DNA from: CAIKZZ01 sp036742455
Lineage (GTDB): Bacteria; Pseudomonadota; Gammaproteobacteria; Steroidobacterales; Steroidobacteraceae
Length of the DNA stretch: 64,000 bases
NCBI GenBank assembly: GCA_036742455.1
Contig: DAINQU010000017.1
Span: forward strand, 7,099-71,098
Direction of reading: 5' to 3'
A model generated the notes under the pieces. That model had not been told where the DNA came from, made no database searches, and saw only the letters and a program-made list of their open reading frames with translations. Of this stretch, positions 17,103-26,019 are shown piece after piece. The number at the start of each line of letters is the position of its first letter. The stretch's first letter is position 1. A program made the position numbers and the translations under genes.

Positions 17103-18737
17103 TCACGTCGTTAATCGCAAGACGTCCCGCAACGCGTCGGCGTAACCGTCGAGACCGGAACCGCCGACAAGTCCGGCCGTCGTCAATTTTTCAAGCACTC
17201 GCGGATTCGCCTCGCAGAGATACACGCGGACTTCACGCTCCCGCAATTTATCGACGGCCTCCTGCAGCGCCTCGATGCCCGTGGCATCGATAAACGGCAT
17301 GGCCCGCAATCGCACGATCAGTACGCCCGGATCGGTATGGGTCGACAACAGCGCTCGTTCCAAATTGTCCACGGCCGCAAAAAACATGGGTCCTGCGATC
17401 TCATAGACCACGACACCTTTCGGCAGCGCCGGCATGTCCGCCGCGGCAAGCTCACGGGACAGAGCGTCGGCGTCGGTCGGTTTGGTCTCGACCGATTCGG
17501 CCATACGCCGCAAGAACTGCAGGACCGAGAGGATAACGCCGACGTTGACCGCCACGACGAGATCCACAAAGACGGTCAGCAAGAATGTGATGCCGAGAAT
17601 AATGCGGTCGGCGCGTGGCGCGGTTCGCAGGATGTGCGTGAAATGGCGAACCTCGCTCATGTTCCACGCCACGACAAACAGAATGGCCGCGAGCGCTGCC
17701 AGCGGAATTTCTGCGGCCAGCGGCGCTAAGAAGACGAGCACAGCGACCAACGTCAGCGCGTGGACGAGACCGGCCAATGGGCTATTGCCACCGTTGCGCA
17801 CATTCGTCGCCGTCCGCGCGATAGCACCCGTCGCTGCGAAGCCACCGAAGAGCGGTGACAGAAGGTTCGCCAGTCCCTGCCCGATCAACTCCTGGTTCGA
17901 ATCGTGGCGCGTACCCGCCATACCGTCCGCCACCACGGCAGAGAGCAGCGACTCAATTGCACCCAACATCGCAATCGTGAAGGCCGGACCGATCAACCGC
18001 AGCGCATCGGAGACCGTCAAATCCGGCCACCGTGGCATGGGTAAGCCACGGGGAATGCCACCAAACTCCGAACCGATGGTCGCTACCCCCGGCCAGTGGA
18101 ACATCGCCTGCAGCACCGTCGCCGCCACCATGGCCACCAACGGACCCGGCAACCGCCGCACACCGGGAATCTTGGGGGTATAGACGACCAACAGCAGCGA
18201 CACGGTTGCGAGAGCCACCGTCGGCGCGTGCATGTACGGAAACGCTTCGATCAGATGCAGCAATTTTTCATGGAAATGTATGCCGGCGATCTTGGGTAGG
18301 CCAAAGAAGTCGCGCCATTCCCCTACCCAAATGATGACGCCGATGCCCGTAGTAAAACCGGTAATCACGGGCGCCGGGATGAACTTGATCACGCCGCCCA
18401 TGCGCGCAAGACCCATCAGTACCAACATGACGCCGGCCATCAGCGTCGCCACCTGCAAGCCGGCGATCCCGTACTGCGCAGTGATCCCCGACAAGATGAC
18501 CACAAAAGCGCCGGTCGGACCGGCGATTTGCAGACGGCTACCACCGAAGAGGCTGACGCACCCGCCCGCGATGATCGCGGTGTAAAGCCCTTGCTCGGGC
18601 CGGGCGCCGCTGGCTATCGCAAATGCCATGGCCAACGGCAGAGCGACAATGCCGACAATCAGACCGGCCACGGCGTTCTGGACCCAATGACTGCGGCCCA
18701 GCGTACCGGCGCGATACGCTTCTAATATGGCGATCAT
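17103..18737 (-). CDS. SulP-family (SLC26-like) anion transporter with STAS domain
   Basis: 544 residues. The N-terminal part is membrane-embedded with about 12-14 segments and the family signature VALPLAMAFAIASGARPEQGLY near residue 30, plus IAGPTGAFVVILSG. Residues about 425-540 form a cytoplasmic STAS domain (VVYEIAGPMFFAAVDNL; LRAMPFIDATGIEAL). Such proteins carry sulfate, bicarbonate or dicarboxylates by proton or sodium symport or exchange; which anion cannot be told. I chose the ATG at 18737 because CGGAGGA precedes it by about 9 bases. An upstream in-frame start at 18785 has no such site. It follows the S9 peptidase gene on the same strand after 58 bases. Confidence 0.92.
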   Translation of the reverse strand: MIAILEAYRAGTLGRSHWVQNAVAGLIVGIVALPLAMAFAIASGARPEQGLYTAIIAGGCVSLFGGSRLQIAGPTGAFVVILSGITAQYGIAGLQVATLMAGVMLVLMGLARMGGVIKFIPAPVITGFTTGIGVIIWVGEWRDFFGLPKIAGIHFHEKLLHLIEAFPYMHAPTVALATVSLLLVVYTPKIPGVRRLPGPLVAMVAATVLQAMFHWPGVATIGSEFGGIPRGLPMPRWPDLTVSDALRLIGPAFTIAMLGAIESLLSAVVADGMAGTRHDSNQELIGQGLANLLSPLFGGFAATGAIARTATNVRNGGNSPLAGLVHALTLVAVLVFLAPLAAEIPLAALAAILFVVAWNMSEVRHFTHILRTAPRADRIILGITFLLTVFVDLVVAVNVGVILSVLQFLRRMAESVETKPTDADALSRELAAADMPALPKGVVVYEIAGPMFFAAVDNLERALLSTHTDPGVLIVRLRAMPFIDATGIEALQEAVDKLREREVRVYLCEANPRVLEKLTTAGLVGGSGLDGYADALRDVLRLTT

Positions 18738-18795
18738 CAGGGTGCGTCCTCCGCCCGAGCCGTATGGTTCGACCGACTGTGGCACCCAGTGTGCA

Positions 18796-20763
18796 TTACG
18801 GCATCAGGATCTTGCGCAAAAACGCGTCACTTCGCCGCAGCAGGTCCGTGCGCGCGGTGCTGTCGTCCAGGGCATGGTCAAGCCCCGGATAGACAACGAG
18901 CTCGTGGGGCACGGCGGCAGCCGTGAGCGCCCGATCCATTTTTCGTGATTGTTCGATATCGACGTTGCGATCTTCGTCGCCGTGAAAAAGGAGCACCGGA
19001 ACGTGTATCTTTCCGGCGTTTAACGCCGGCGACCCCTCGCGAACGTGGGGACCGCTGCCGACGTAGTCACTGACGATATGAAAGTTGGAGTATGGCCGGG
19101 ACTCCTCTTTCAAGAGATCAAGGTCGGTCACCGGTGCTATAGCGACAATCGCCTTGAACACCCCGGAATCGGCGACGGCGCTCTGTAGCGCCGCATATCC
19201 GCCATAGGACCAGCCGACCACAGCGATTCGCGAAGGATCGGCCACACCCGACGCAGCGAGCCACTTCGCGCCGTCAATAATGTCGCCGATCGCCACCTGC
19301 CACGACTGGAACCCGTTCTTCTGAAACCATCCGTCACCGTAGCCGGATGAACCACGGAAGTTCGGCTGTAACACCGCATAGCCCTGATGCGCGTAGAACT
19401 GCGCGAGCCAATCAAAGCCCCAAACATCCCTAGCCGCAGGCCCGCCGTGCGGCATCACAATGGCGGGCAGTCCTTTGGCGTCTTCATGACCCGGCGGGAG
19501 CGTGAGATAGCCTGGGATCTGTGTACCGTCGTGAGCCGGGAATTGGATCGGGCGCATGGGCGACAGCGCGACTCCTTCGAGGGGCGTGCGCGCCACGAGG
19601 AAAGTTTCCAACTTACGGGCGTCCCGATCGAACAAATAGTAGACGCCCGGATCTTGGTCGGAACCGGCATAGAGCAACAATTTGCGTTCATCGAGCGATG
19701 CATCCACCGGTTGCACCGCGTGTCCGCCGGCAATGGCCTTGGCCAACTTCGCCATCAAGGCCTTGAGGTCAGCATCCGTGTATTCGGTGCGCACGTAGTC
19801 GTCTGCATAGCGAACGCCGACAACCCGTTGGCGGTAACCAAACCGCGCAAAACCCGCAACATCAACGCCGTCGCCGGCGAACAGCACCTCCGACTCACCG
19901 GTCCCGTTCAACGGCATCGAGACGGCGGCGAGGTAACCGTTGCGTGGCGCCAATCCGTAAACCCGTTCACCGACCACCGCGAGCGGTTCAAAGCCCGTTC
20001 GGGTCAATGGATTCCATTGGGAGAGCGACTCCCACTTACCCCGTGCCCCGCGACGAAAGAGATAGTCCGTCTCCGGGCTGTCGTACCCGGCTTGGCGCGG
20101 ACCGCGGACCGCCATCACGCGTACGGTACCGCTGCCGTCCGGAAAATAGGCCTCCGCCAGAGGATTCGGGACCTCGACCGTCACCGCATCGCCGGTCCGT
20201 GTATTCACTCGATCCACGCGCAGTCCGGACTGAGCGCTCGTGGTCGCGATTCGCGTCCCCAGGTGATCGTCTGGCACCGTGAGGCGCTCCATCAGCACAG
20301 ACCCACTCTCGGGTATACGCTCAAGAATCGAGCCACCGTAGGCGAGGTTGCCGTAACTGTGATCGTTCACCCGATCACTCAACAACCGCAGATTCTTACC
20401 GTCAGCATCCACCGCCACTTCGCGCGTAAAATACGACAGGTATTCCACCGTTCGCAGGTAGCCGACCAGCGTGCAGGCCAGCCGATCGTTCGCCACCCAC
20501 TCACAGTGCGACAAACGCTCTCCCTTGCCGTCCGCCAATAACGCCGGTACCGCTTTCGCGCCGGACTCCAATGAGAGCGTGTAAAGCGTGTCCCCTTGCG
20601 TGCCCGACGGGGCGAGGTAGGCCACGCTGCGTCCGTCTGGGGAGAGATGCAAGTTTCGGACGTTCTCACGTGCACCGAATGCGACGGCTGCATCCCATTC
20701 CGCCGCCCCTGCGGTGGCACCGCACAATGCCCAAGCCATCAACCCTGTCCATAGGATTTTCAT
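18796..20763 (-). CDS. Secreted S9-family (prolyl oligopeptidase-like) serine peptidase
   Basis: 655 residues from the ATG at 20763, which has AAGGGGGG upstream; the longer frame to 20781 lacks a site. A signal peptide ends near GATAGAAEW. Residues 25-390 are a beta-propeller-like region. Residues about 400-650 are an alpha/beta-hydrolase domain with the nucleophile Ser519 in GWSYGGY, a catalytic Asp in HGDEDRNVD and a catalytic His in GLDHALDD. Such enzymes trim short peptides, often as dipeptidyl or acylaminoacyl peptidases, in the periplasm. Together with the TonB receptors this fits a peptide-scavenging lifestyle. Confidence 0.9.
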   Translation of the reverse strand: MKILWTGLMAWALCGATAGAAEWDAAVAFGARENVRNLHLSPDGRSVAYLAPSGTQGDTLYTLSLESGAKAVPALLADGKGERLSHCEWVANDRLACTLVGYLRTVEYLSYFTREVAVDADGKNLRLLSDRVNDHSYGNLAYGGSILERIPESGSVLMERLTVPDDHLGTRIATTSAQSGLRVDRVNTRTGDAVTVEVPNPLAEAYFPDGSGTVRVMAVRGPRQAGYDSPETDYLFRRGARGKWESLSQWNPLTRTGFEPLAVVGERVYGLAPRNGYLAAVSMPLNGTGESEVLFAGDGVDVAGFARFGYRQRVVGVRYADDYVRTEYTDADLKALMAKLAKAIAGGHAVQPVDASLDERKLLLYAGSDQDPGVYYLFDRDARKLETFLVARTPLEGVALSPMRPIQFPAHDGTQIPGYLTLPPGHEDAKGLPAIVMPHGGPAARDVWGFDWLAQFYAHQGYAVLQPNFRGSSGYGDGWFQKNGFQSWQVAIGDIIDGAKWLAASGVADPSRIAVVGWSYGGYAALQSAVADSGVFKAIVAIAPVTDLDLLKEESRPYSNFHIVSDYVGSGPHVREGSPALNAGKIHVPVLLFHGDEDRNVDIEQSRKMDRALTAAAVPHELVVYPGLDHALDDSTARTDLLRRSDAFLRKILMP

Positions 20764-20831
20764 AGAGCCCCCCTTGGCCACTGACCACAGCGCTGGACGG
20801 CTGTAGGCCCTATTGTGCGAGGATAGCGCTT

Positions 20832-21368
20832 ATGCGACTACTCATCATCTGCGCCCTGTCCCTCTTGTCCGTTGGCCTCGCCTGCGGGGCAACGCCACCG
20901 TTGACGCCTGTCGCTCGCCTTGACCTCAATCGCTACGCGGGTGTCTGGTACGAAATCGCCAAATACCCCAACCGGTATCAGGCCATCTGCGCAGGGGAAA
21001 CGACAGCGACCTACCGATTGACCGGTGAGAGCGTCTCGGTCTTGAACCGTTGTCGACGCACCGATGGCTCGATGACCGAAGTGACGGGTACGGCACGGCG
21101 CGTTGGCGGGCCAAATTCGGCCGTTCTGGAAGTCCGCTTCGCACCGAACTGGCTGGCGTGGCTGCCCGCCGTGTGGGCGCCGTATTGGGTGTTCGACATC
21201 GACCCGGACTACACCCTCGCTGCTGTCGGCCAGCCCGGGCGAGAATACTTGTGGGTCCTGTCCCGGACGCCGCACGTCGAACCGGCGCGCTACGCCGCCT
21301 TACTGGGGCGCATCGCAGCGGCCGGGTATGACGTTGGACGTCTGGAGCTGACGCCGCAGACGCCCTAA
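20832..21368 (+). CDS. Bacterial lipocalin (Blc-like)
   Basis: 178 residues. An N-terminal hydrophobic segment (LLIICALSLLSVGLAC) precedes the lipocalin start motif YAGVWYEIAKYPNRYQ, in which the invariant G-x-W is present. The second family block is VFDIDPDYTLAAVGQP with EYLWVLSRTP. Members form an eight-stranded barrel that binds lysophospholipid or fatty acids at the outer membrane. Cys18 could be acylated, but GLAC is a poor lipobox, so a cleaved signal peptide is equally possible. It is divergent from the S9 peptidase gene and convergent with the amidohydrolase, with only 4 bases between the stops. Confidence 0.9.
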   Translation: MRLLIICALSLLSVGLACGATPPLTPVARLDLNRYAGVWYEIAKYPNRYQAICAGETTATYRLTGESVSVLNRCRRTDGSMTEVTGTARRVGGPNSAVLEVRFAPNWLAWLPAVWAPYWVFDIDPDYTLAAVGQPGREYLWVLSRTPHVEPARYAALLGRIAAAGYDVGRLELTPQTP

Positions 21369-21372
21369 CGGT

Positions 21373-23382
21373 TCAATGCGGTTTCGCCTGATAAACCGCT
21401 TTGCCCTGGAACCAGGTCGATAGCACCCGCGTCTTCTCAATCGCTTCGGGTCGTCCGGTCGCCGCCAGTTGCACGGGGTCGCGATCGATGACGAGGAAAT
21501 CGGCGGACTTGCCGGCCTCGAGCGACCCGGCGACCGCATCAATACCGAGCCACCGCGCGCCGTTGATCGTATAGGCCCGTAACGCGTCATCGATACCGAT
21601 CGCCTGCTGTGGATTGAGGGCAGGCTCGCCGGGAATCCGTCGTGTCAGCGCCCGAGAGATATTGAAGAACGGGCGTGGATCGCGCGTCTCCACCGGCGCG
21701 TCCGACCCGGCGGCGACGACGGCCCCCGCTTCCAGCGTAGCCCGAACCGGATACGTATTCGATTCGTAGTAACTGCCCGGGACGTGCAGCGATTCATACC
21801 GATTGCCCGTCACTTTTTGCAGGAACGGGATCAGGGTGAGGTCGTAGTCCTGATCGACGTTTGCCCACGCATAGGTGTAGGCGATGTAGAGGTGATCGCG
21901 ACCAATGCGGGCGATGTCGTCGGGGTGCGCTAACTGCACGTGCGCCAACCCGTCATGGGTGTTCGTGTTGCCATCCACGGCGCGGGCCGCCTCAATCGCA
22001 TCAACCGCGGTGCGTACCGCACGGTCACCAATCGCGTGGATATGCAGGTTGAAACCCGCGGTGTGAAAGTGCCGCGCGAAATCGAGCATGACATCGCGCT
22101 CATGCTGCAATTGACCCCGTGATACGACGCACTGCGTCGGGTGATAGCCGTGAGCCGCTCGAAAGGCTGCCACGTCGGTGTCGCTCGGTGGCGCAGACCG
22201 TGCCCGTTCGGCCACGCATTCGGGGCTGTCGGTGTCCACGTACCCGGTCACAGTCACTCGGCCCGACGCATCGAGGCCGAAGCGCGGCTGCAAGAGCGGC
22301 TCCAGAACGGCACCGTTGGGCAGCGTCGGTGGATCGGCGAGCGGATTGCCCTCGAGAACGCCATCGGCGAATATTTTGACGGTATCGGCCTTGATGAGCG
22401 GATTACCGGCGAAGTGCGCGCGGATATCCTTGGCTTTCGCAACCATCGTCGCATAGTCCACCGGACCGCCATCGTGCCGAAAGCGTTCGGGATCGTGGAA
22501 TTGGGCGAGGTTCGCGCGCAGCGTCATCTTGCCACTGGCCGACAGCGCATCCCAGAAACCCATCCCTTCGGGGTCGGCCATCGCGTCCGTAATTGCAGTG
22601 ATGCCGGCGCGGTTCACGCGCTGCGCCACCCACTCCGGATGCGCCAACACGCGGGCGTATTCCACGTACATCATGCTGTGAGGATTGATGGTGTATCGCG
22701 CATCTTCATTGACCGCGCCATTGGGTTCACCCTGCGCATCGACGCCAATCAATTTTTGATAACCCTGAAAGTCGGATGCCAGCGTGCGCTTGGAAAGTCC
22801 GACGGTCTGACCGGCCGCATTTTTCGCGTGCGAAAGCCCTAAGCTGTTGAATGCACTGTGGTGACCATCGTTGCCCAGCAGTTGCACTTCCCGGTCTGTC
22901 GAGGCGAGATCCAACGCAGCGCGCAGCGTGGGGTGCGTGGCGTCCGTCTGATTGCCGGCGACGTAATTCCATTGATGCACGATCAACCGCCCACCCTTGG
23001 GCACCGGGTAGCGCTTTAAGCAACCCTGCACGAATGCGGTCAGTTGCCTGAGGCTGAGCGGATGGCTGTCCAAATCGCAGACCGGCAAATCCACGATATC
23101 CAGCGGATGCATATGCGCGTCCACAAGGCCCGGCATGACAAAACGACCGTGCAAGGGGATCACCCGCGTGTGGGCTCCAATCGCTTGCTTGGCGTGTGCA
23201 TCGTCGCCGACGTAGTCGAGCTTGCCATCGCGGATCACGAGCGCAGTCGCCTCCGCTCCCGTCGCCGTCCAGATGTGTCCGCCATACAACACCGTATCGG
23301 CCGCGGGCGCCGCGACGGCCGCCGTGCTGATCAGGATCGACGTAGCCAGGAGGAGCCGAAGGAGCGCTGATTTCACAGGCAT
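21373..23382 (-). CDS. Exported amidohydrolase (YtcJ-like, amidohydrolase-3 family)
   Basis: About 669 residues with a signal peptide (LLRLLLATSILISTAAVAAP). The beta-sandwich/TIM-barrel architecture is visible from VLYGGHIWTATG near the start to SADFLVIDRDPVQL at the end. Metal ligands appear as VDAHMHPLD (the HxH on strand 1), LHIHAIGDRAV (His residues on strands 5-6) and GSDAPVETRDP (Asp on strand 8). The family hydrolyses C-N bonds of cyclic or acyclic amides, and the physiological substrate is unknown. I start at the ATG at 23382 rather than the TTG at 23403; neither has a strong ribosome site. Confidence 0.85.
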   Translation of the reverse strand: MPVKSALLRLLLATSILISTAAVAAPAADTVLYGGHIWTATGAEATALVIRDGKLDYVGDDAHAKQAIGAHTRVIPLHGRFVMPGLVDAHMHPLDIVDLPVCDLDSHPLSLRQLTAFVQGCLKRYPVPKGGRLIVHQWNYVAGNQTDATHPTLRAALDLASTDREVQLLGNDGHHSAFNSLGLSHAKNAAGQTVGLSKRTLASDFQGYQKLIGVDAQGEPNGAVNEDARYTINPHSMMYVEYARVLAHPEWVAQRVNRAGITAITDAMADPEGMGFWDALSASGKMTLRANLAQFHDPERFRHDGGPVDYATMVAKAKDIRAHFAGNPLIKADTVKIFADGVLEGNPLADPPTLPNGAVLEPLLQPRFGLDASGRVTVTGYVDTDSPECVAERARSAPPSDTDVAAFRAAHGYHPTQCVVSRGQLQHERDVMLDFARHFHTAGFNLHIHAIGDRAVRTAVDAIEAARAVDGNTNTHDGLAHVQLAHPDDIARIGRDHLYIAYTYAWANVDQDYDLTLIPFLQKVTGNRYESLHVPGSYYESNTYPVRATLEAGAVVAAGSDAPVETRDPRPFFNISRALTRRIPGEPALNPQQAIGIDDALRAYTINGARWLGIDAVAGSLEAGKSADFLVIDRDPVQLAATGRPEAIEKTRVLSTWFQGKAVYQAKPH

Positions 23383-23432
23383 TTTGGGTTTTCCGGATGA
23401 CAATCTGTTCGCGATTCTGACCGCTTACCCGT

Positions 23433-23564
23433 GCGGCCGCTAGTGATGGGTGCGAAGTTCTCCGACTTGCGGTAAGTTTGCGACTCTGCCACTGAGCAGA
23501 CGAGGAAAGGCACACCACGAAGTGTGCCCCCGAGGGGGACGTTTTTGAGCGCCATCGCGGCCGC
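23433..23564 (+). promoter_or_regulatory. Structured leader of the second TonB receptor, with a terminator-like hairpin
   Basis: GGCACAC (23509-23515) pairs with GTGTGCC (23522-23528). CCCC and GGGG on either side of CGAG (23528-23537) give a second short stem, followed by ACG and TTTTT at 23542-23546. Outside these, GCGGCCGC (23433-23440) with GATGG (23445-23449) is complementary to CCATC (23552-23556) with GCGGCCGC (23557-23564), so the whole leader can close into a long-range stem. All of this lies before the receptor ribosome site (GAGGAG at 23581-23586). It could be an attenuator; no known riboswitch class was recognised. Confidence 0.4.
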
Positions 23565-23592
23565 TCGCTAGTTATCGATACGAGGAGTTTCC

Positions 23593-25977
23593 ATGACCCA
23601 CCTGACCCTGCGCGCGACTATCGCGACCTTACTTGCGGCTTCGGCCGTGCCTGCTTTCGCTGCCGATGCCGAAAAAGGCGTCTCCGCCGGTCTGGACGAG
23701 GTCGTCGTTACGGCGACGCGCCGTGAGGAACGCCTCATGGACGTCCCCATGAGTGTCCAGGCCTTCAGTCAGGAAAAGCTCGACTCACAGGGCGTGAAGA
23801 ACGTGGACGACCTGACGCGGGTATCGCCGGGCGTGACGTTCTTACGCAATGGCATGGGCTCGGCGGGCAACTACAACGATGAAGGCTCTGATATTTCGAT
23901 CCGCGGCATCGACTCCTCGGCCGGCGCATCGACCACCGGCATCTACATTGACGAAACGCCGATCCAAGGCCGCCACCTGAACTTCGGCACGCTGAACGCG
24001 TTCCCGGCGTTGTTCGATTTGGAGCGCGTTGAGGTCCTCAAGGGCCCACAGGGCACCCTGTTCGGCTCGGGGTCGGAAGGCGGCGCAATCCGCTTCATCA
24101 CGCCGGAACCGAATCTGCACGAATACCAGGGCTACGCGCGCGCGGAAGTCGGTTCGATCGACCACGGCGGCACGAATTACGAAGCCGGTGTGGCCGTCGG
24201 CGGCCCGATCATTGACGGCACCCTCGGCTTCCGCATCAGCGCTTCGGTGCGTGAGGACGGCGGCTGGGTCAACCGTGTCACCTACACGCCGCCCTCGAGC
24301 ACGACCGGCAGCTATGGCGAGACCGTGTACAACGGCGCCCCAACGGTCAATCAGGTCGTTGAGAAGAACGCCAACTGGCACGACACGCAAACGTTCCGGG
24401 CGGCTTTGAAGTGGCAGCCGAACGAGAATCTGACGATCTCGCCGTCGATTTTCGTGCAGACGCTGCACATCAATGACTCGGGCGCGTACTGGGAAAACCT
24501 GTCTGACCCGTCGAGCTCCGTCTATAACAACGGCAACGCGCAGCGTAATCCGAGCACGGACCCGTTCTGGGTGGCGGGCCTGAAGATCAATTGGCACAAC
24601 GCCGACGTGGATGTCGTATCAAACACGTCGTACTACTCGCGTTCGCAGCATTCGGTGTCTGATTACACGCAGTGGTACAACACGGTCTTCACCTACGACC
24701 AGTACAACCGCAGCCCGAACTCTGCTCCGTTCACCGATCGTCAGAAGAATTTCAATCAAGAAATTCGCGTCTCGTCGATTGATTCCAACGCCGCATTGAC
24801 GTGGACGGCGGGTGCGTATTACACGCACAGCTATGAAAATTCATCGGAATACGTGATCTCGACCTACGGCGGCGCGGGACTTCCCAATAACTACGTCTAC
24901 CTGCAGCCGGAATTCAGCATGTTGGACGAACAGTACGCGCTGTTCGGCGAAGCGAACTGGAAGTTCACCGACACCCTGAAGTTGACCGTCGGCCTGCGTT
25001 ATTCCCACATGACCTACTCGGGTCTCGTGAATGAGACGGAACAAGGCACGTTCGCACCGGCAGGATCGCCGAACGGGGTGTTCAGCGTGATTACGCCGGC
25101 CTCGGGCAGCGCCTCGCCGGTCACGCCGCGCATCGTCCTGAACTACCAGCCGAATCACGACACCCTGTACTACGCGAGCGCAGCAGAAGGCTTCCGTCCC
25201 GGTGGTATTAATTCGCAGTTGCCTCAGAACTGCTACCCGAGCGGTATTGATGCCGCTAGCGCTGCGAAGCCTTACGACTCGGACTCGCTGTGGCAATACG
25301 AGTTGGGCACCAAGCAGACGGGTCTTGATAACCACCTCACCGTCAGCGGCGCGGTGTACTACATCAAGTGGAAGAACATTCAGCAGTTCGTCTACCTCGC
25401 CTGCGGACTCGGCTTCAACTACAACTTGGGTGAAGTCACGGCACAGGGCGCAGAGCTTGAGCTGTCTTGGAAGGCCAATGACAACTTAACGCTGGGCTTC
25501 ACCGCGGCGTACACCAGTTCGAAGTTCGAAACGCCGATCGTCCTCGGCAATGCCTCGCCACCGGACCAGTTGGTTGCCGCCGGCGATCACTTGCCGGCGT
25601 CGCCGTGGAACATCCAAGTGTCGGGTGAATACATCTGGCGCAACGTGGAGAAGAAGCCGTACGTACGCCTGGATTACCAGTACGCTGCCGCTCAGACTAC
25701 GTTGGTCCCGGGTCAAGACCCCGCCAACGTGCCGAACGCCGATCCGACGCTGCCGGGTCTGCCGACGATCAACATGTTGAATCTCCGCGCCGGCGTTCGC
25801 TTCGGTGGATACGACATTTCGGGGTTCATCTCAAACGCGACGAACTTCCACAGCCCGATGTTTGTGTCGCGTGACTTCGTGGGCACCAACTACGGTCTCG
25901 CGAACTTCGACACCAACTACTTCGCCCGCGGCGTGGCGCCGCGCACCATCGGTGCGTCGGTGACCTACCGCTTCTGA
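23593..25977 (+). CDS. TonB-dependent outer-membrane receptor (second of three)
   Basis: 794 residues. A signal peptide (TLLAASAVPAFAADAE) is followed by a canonical TonB box (DEVVVTATRREE). The plug domain carries ISIRGID, GIYIDETPI and the LERVEVLKGPQGTLFG signature followed by EGGAIRFITPEP, then a barrel with many aromatic strand ends that closes with ASVTYRF. The ATG has a strong ribosome site (GAGGAGTTTCC). Codon choice is more uniform (mostly C-ending Asn, Tyr and Phe codons) than in the neighbours, which suggests high expression. This is the IPR-type receptor common in Xanthomonadales and Sphingomonadales relatives. The ligand is unknown, but the gene lies beside amidohydrolase, HDAC-like and amidase genes. 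Confidence 0.92.
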   Translation: MTHLTLRATIATLLAASAVPAFAADAEKGVSAGLDEVVVTATRREERLMDVPMSVQAFSQEKLDSQGVKNVDDLTRVSPGVTFLRNGMGSAGNYNDEGSDISIRGIDSSAGASTTGIYIDETPIQGRHLNFGTLNAFPALFDLERVEVLKGPQGTLFGSGSEGGAIRFITPEPNLHEYQGYARAEVGSIDHGGTNYEAGVAVGGPIIDGTLGFRISASVREDGGWVNRVTYTPPSSTTGSYGETVYNGAPTVNQVVEKNANWHDTQTFRAALKWQPNENLTISPSIFVQTLHINDSGAYWENLSDPSSSVYNNGNAQRNPSTDPFWVAGLKINWHNADVDVVSNTSYYSRSQHSVSDYTQWYNTVFTYDQYNRSPNSAPFTDRQKNFNQEIRVSSIDSNAALTWTAGAYYTHSYENSSEYVISTYGGAGLPNNYVYLQPEFSMLDEQYALFGEANWKFTDTLKLTVGLRYSHMTYSGLVNETEQGTFAPAGSPNGVFSVITPASGSASPVTPRIVLNYQPNHDTLYYASAAEGFRPGGINSQLPQNCYPSGIDAASAAKPYDSDSLWQYELGTKQTGLDNHLTVSGAVYYIKWKNIQQFVYLACGLGFNYNLGEVTAQGAELELSWKANDNLTLGFTAAYTSSKFETPIVLGNASPPDQLVAAGDHLPASPWNIQVSGEYIWRNVEKKPYVRLDYQYAAAQTTLVPGQDPANVPNADPTLPGLPTINMLNLRAGVRFGGYDISGFISNATNFHSPMFVSRDFVGTNYGLANFDTNYFARGVAPRTIGASVTYRF

Positions 25978-25987
25978 TGCAGGAGCT

Positions 25988-26012
25988 CCCGGCGGTCGTT
26001 CTGACCGCCGGG
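25988..26012 (+). terminator. Strong hairpin after the second TonB receptor
   Basis: CCCGGCGGTC (25988-25997), loop GTTCT, then GACCGCCGGG (26003-26012) form a perfect 10-bp GC-rich stem, followed by ATACTTT. It lies 10 bases past the receptor stop and only 7 bases before the HDAC-like start, so it probably limits read-through and may also hide that gene's ribosome site. Confidence 0.65.
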
Positions 26013-26019
26013 ATACTTT

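Noticed and set aside
20832..20890. Lipobox making the lipocalin a lipoprotein
   Set aside because: GLAC lacks the usual Leu at -3 and small residue at -2, so acylation is not supported.
23433..23564. Two GCGGCCGC sites suggesting cloning-vector contamination
   Set aside because: Flanking bases do not match common vector multiple cloning sites that I know, and the sites lie in a coherent leader between two native genes.
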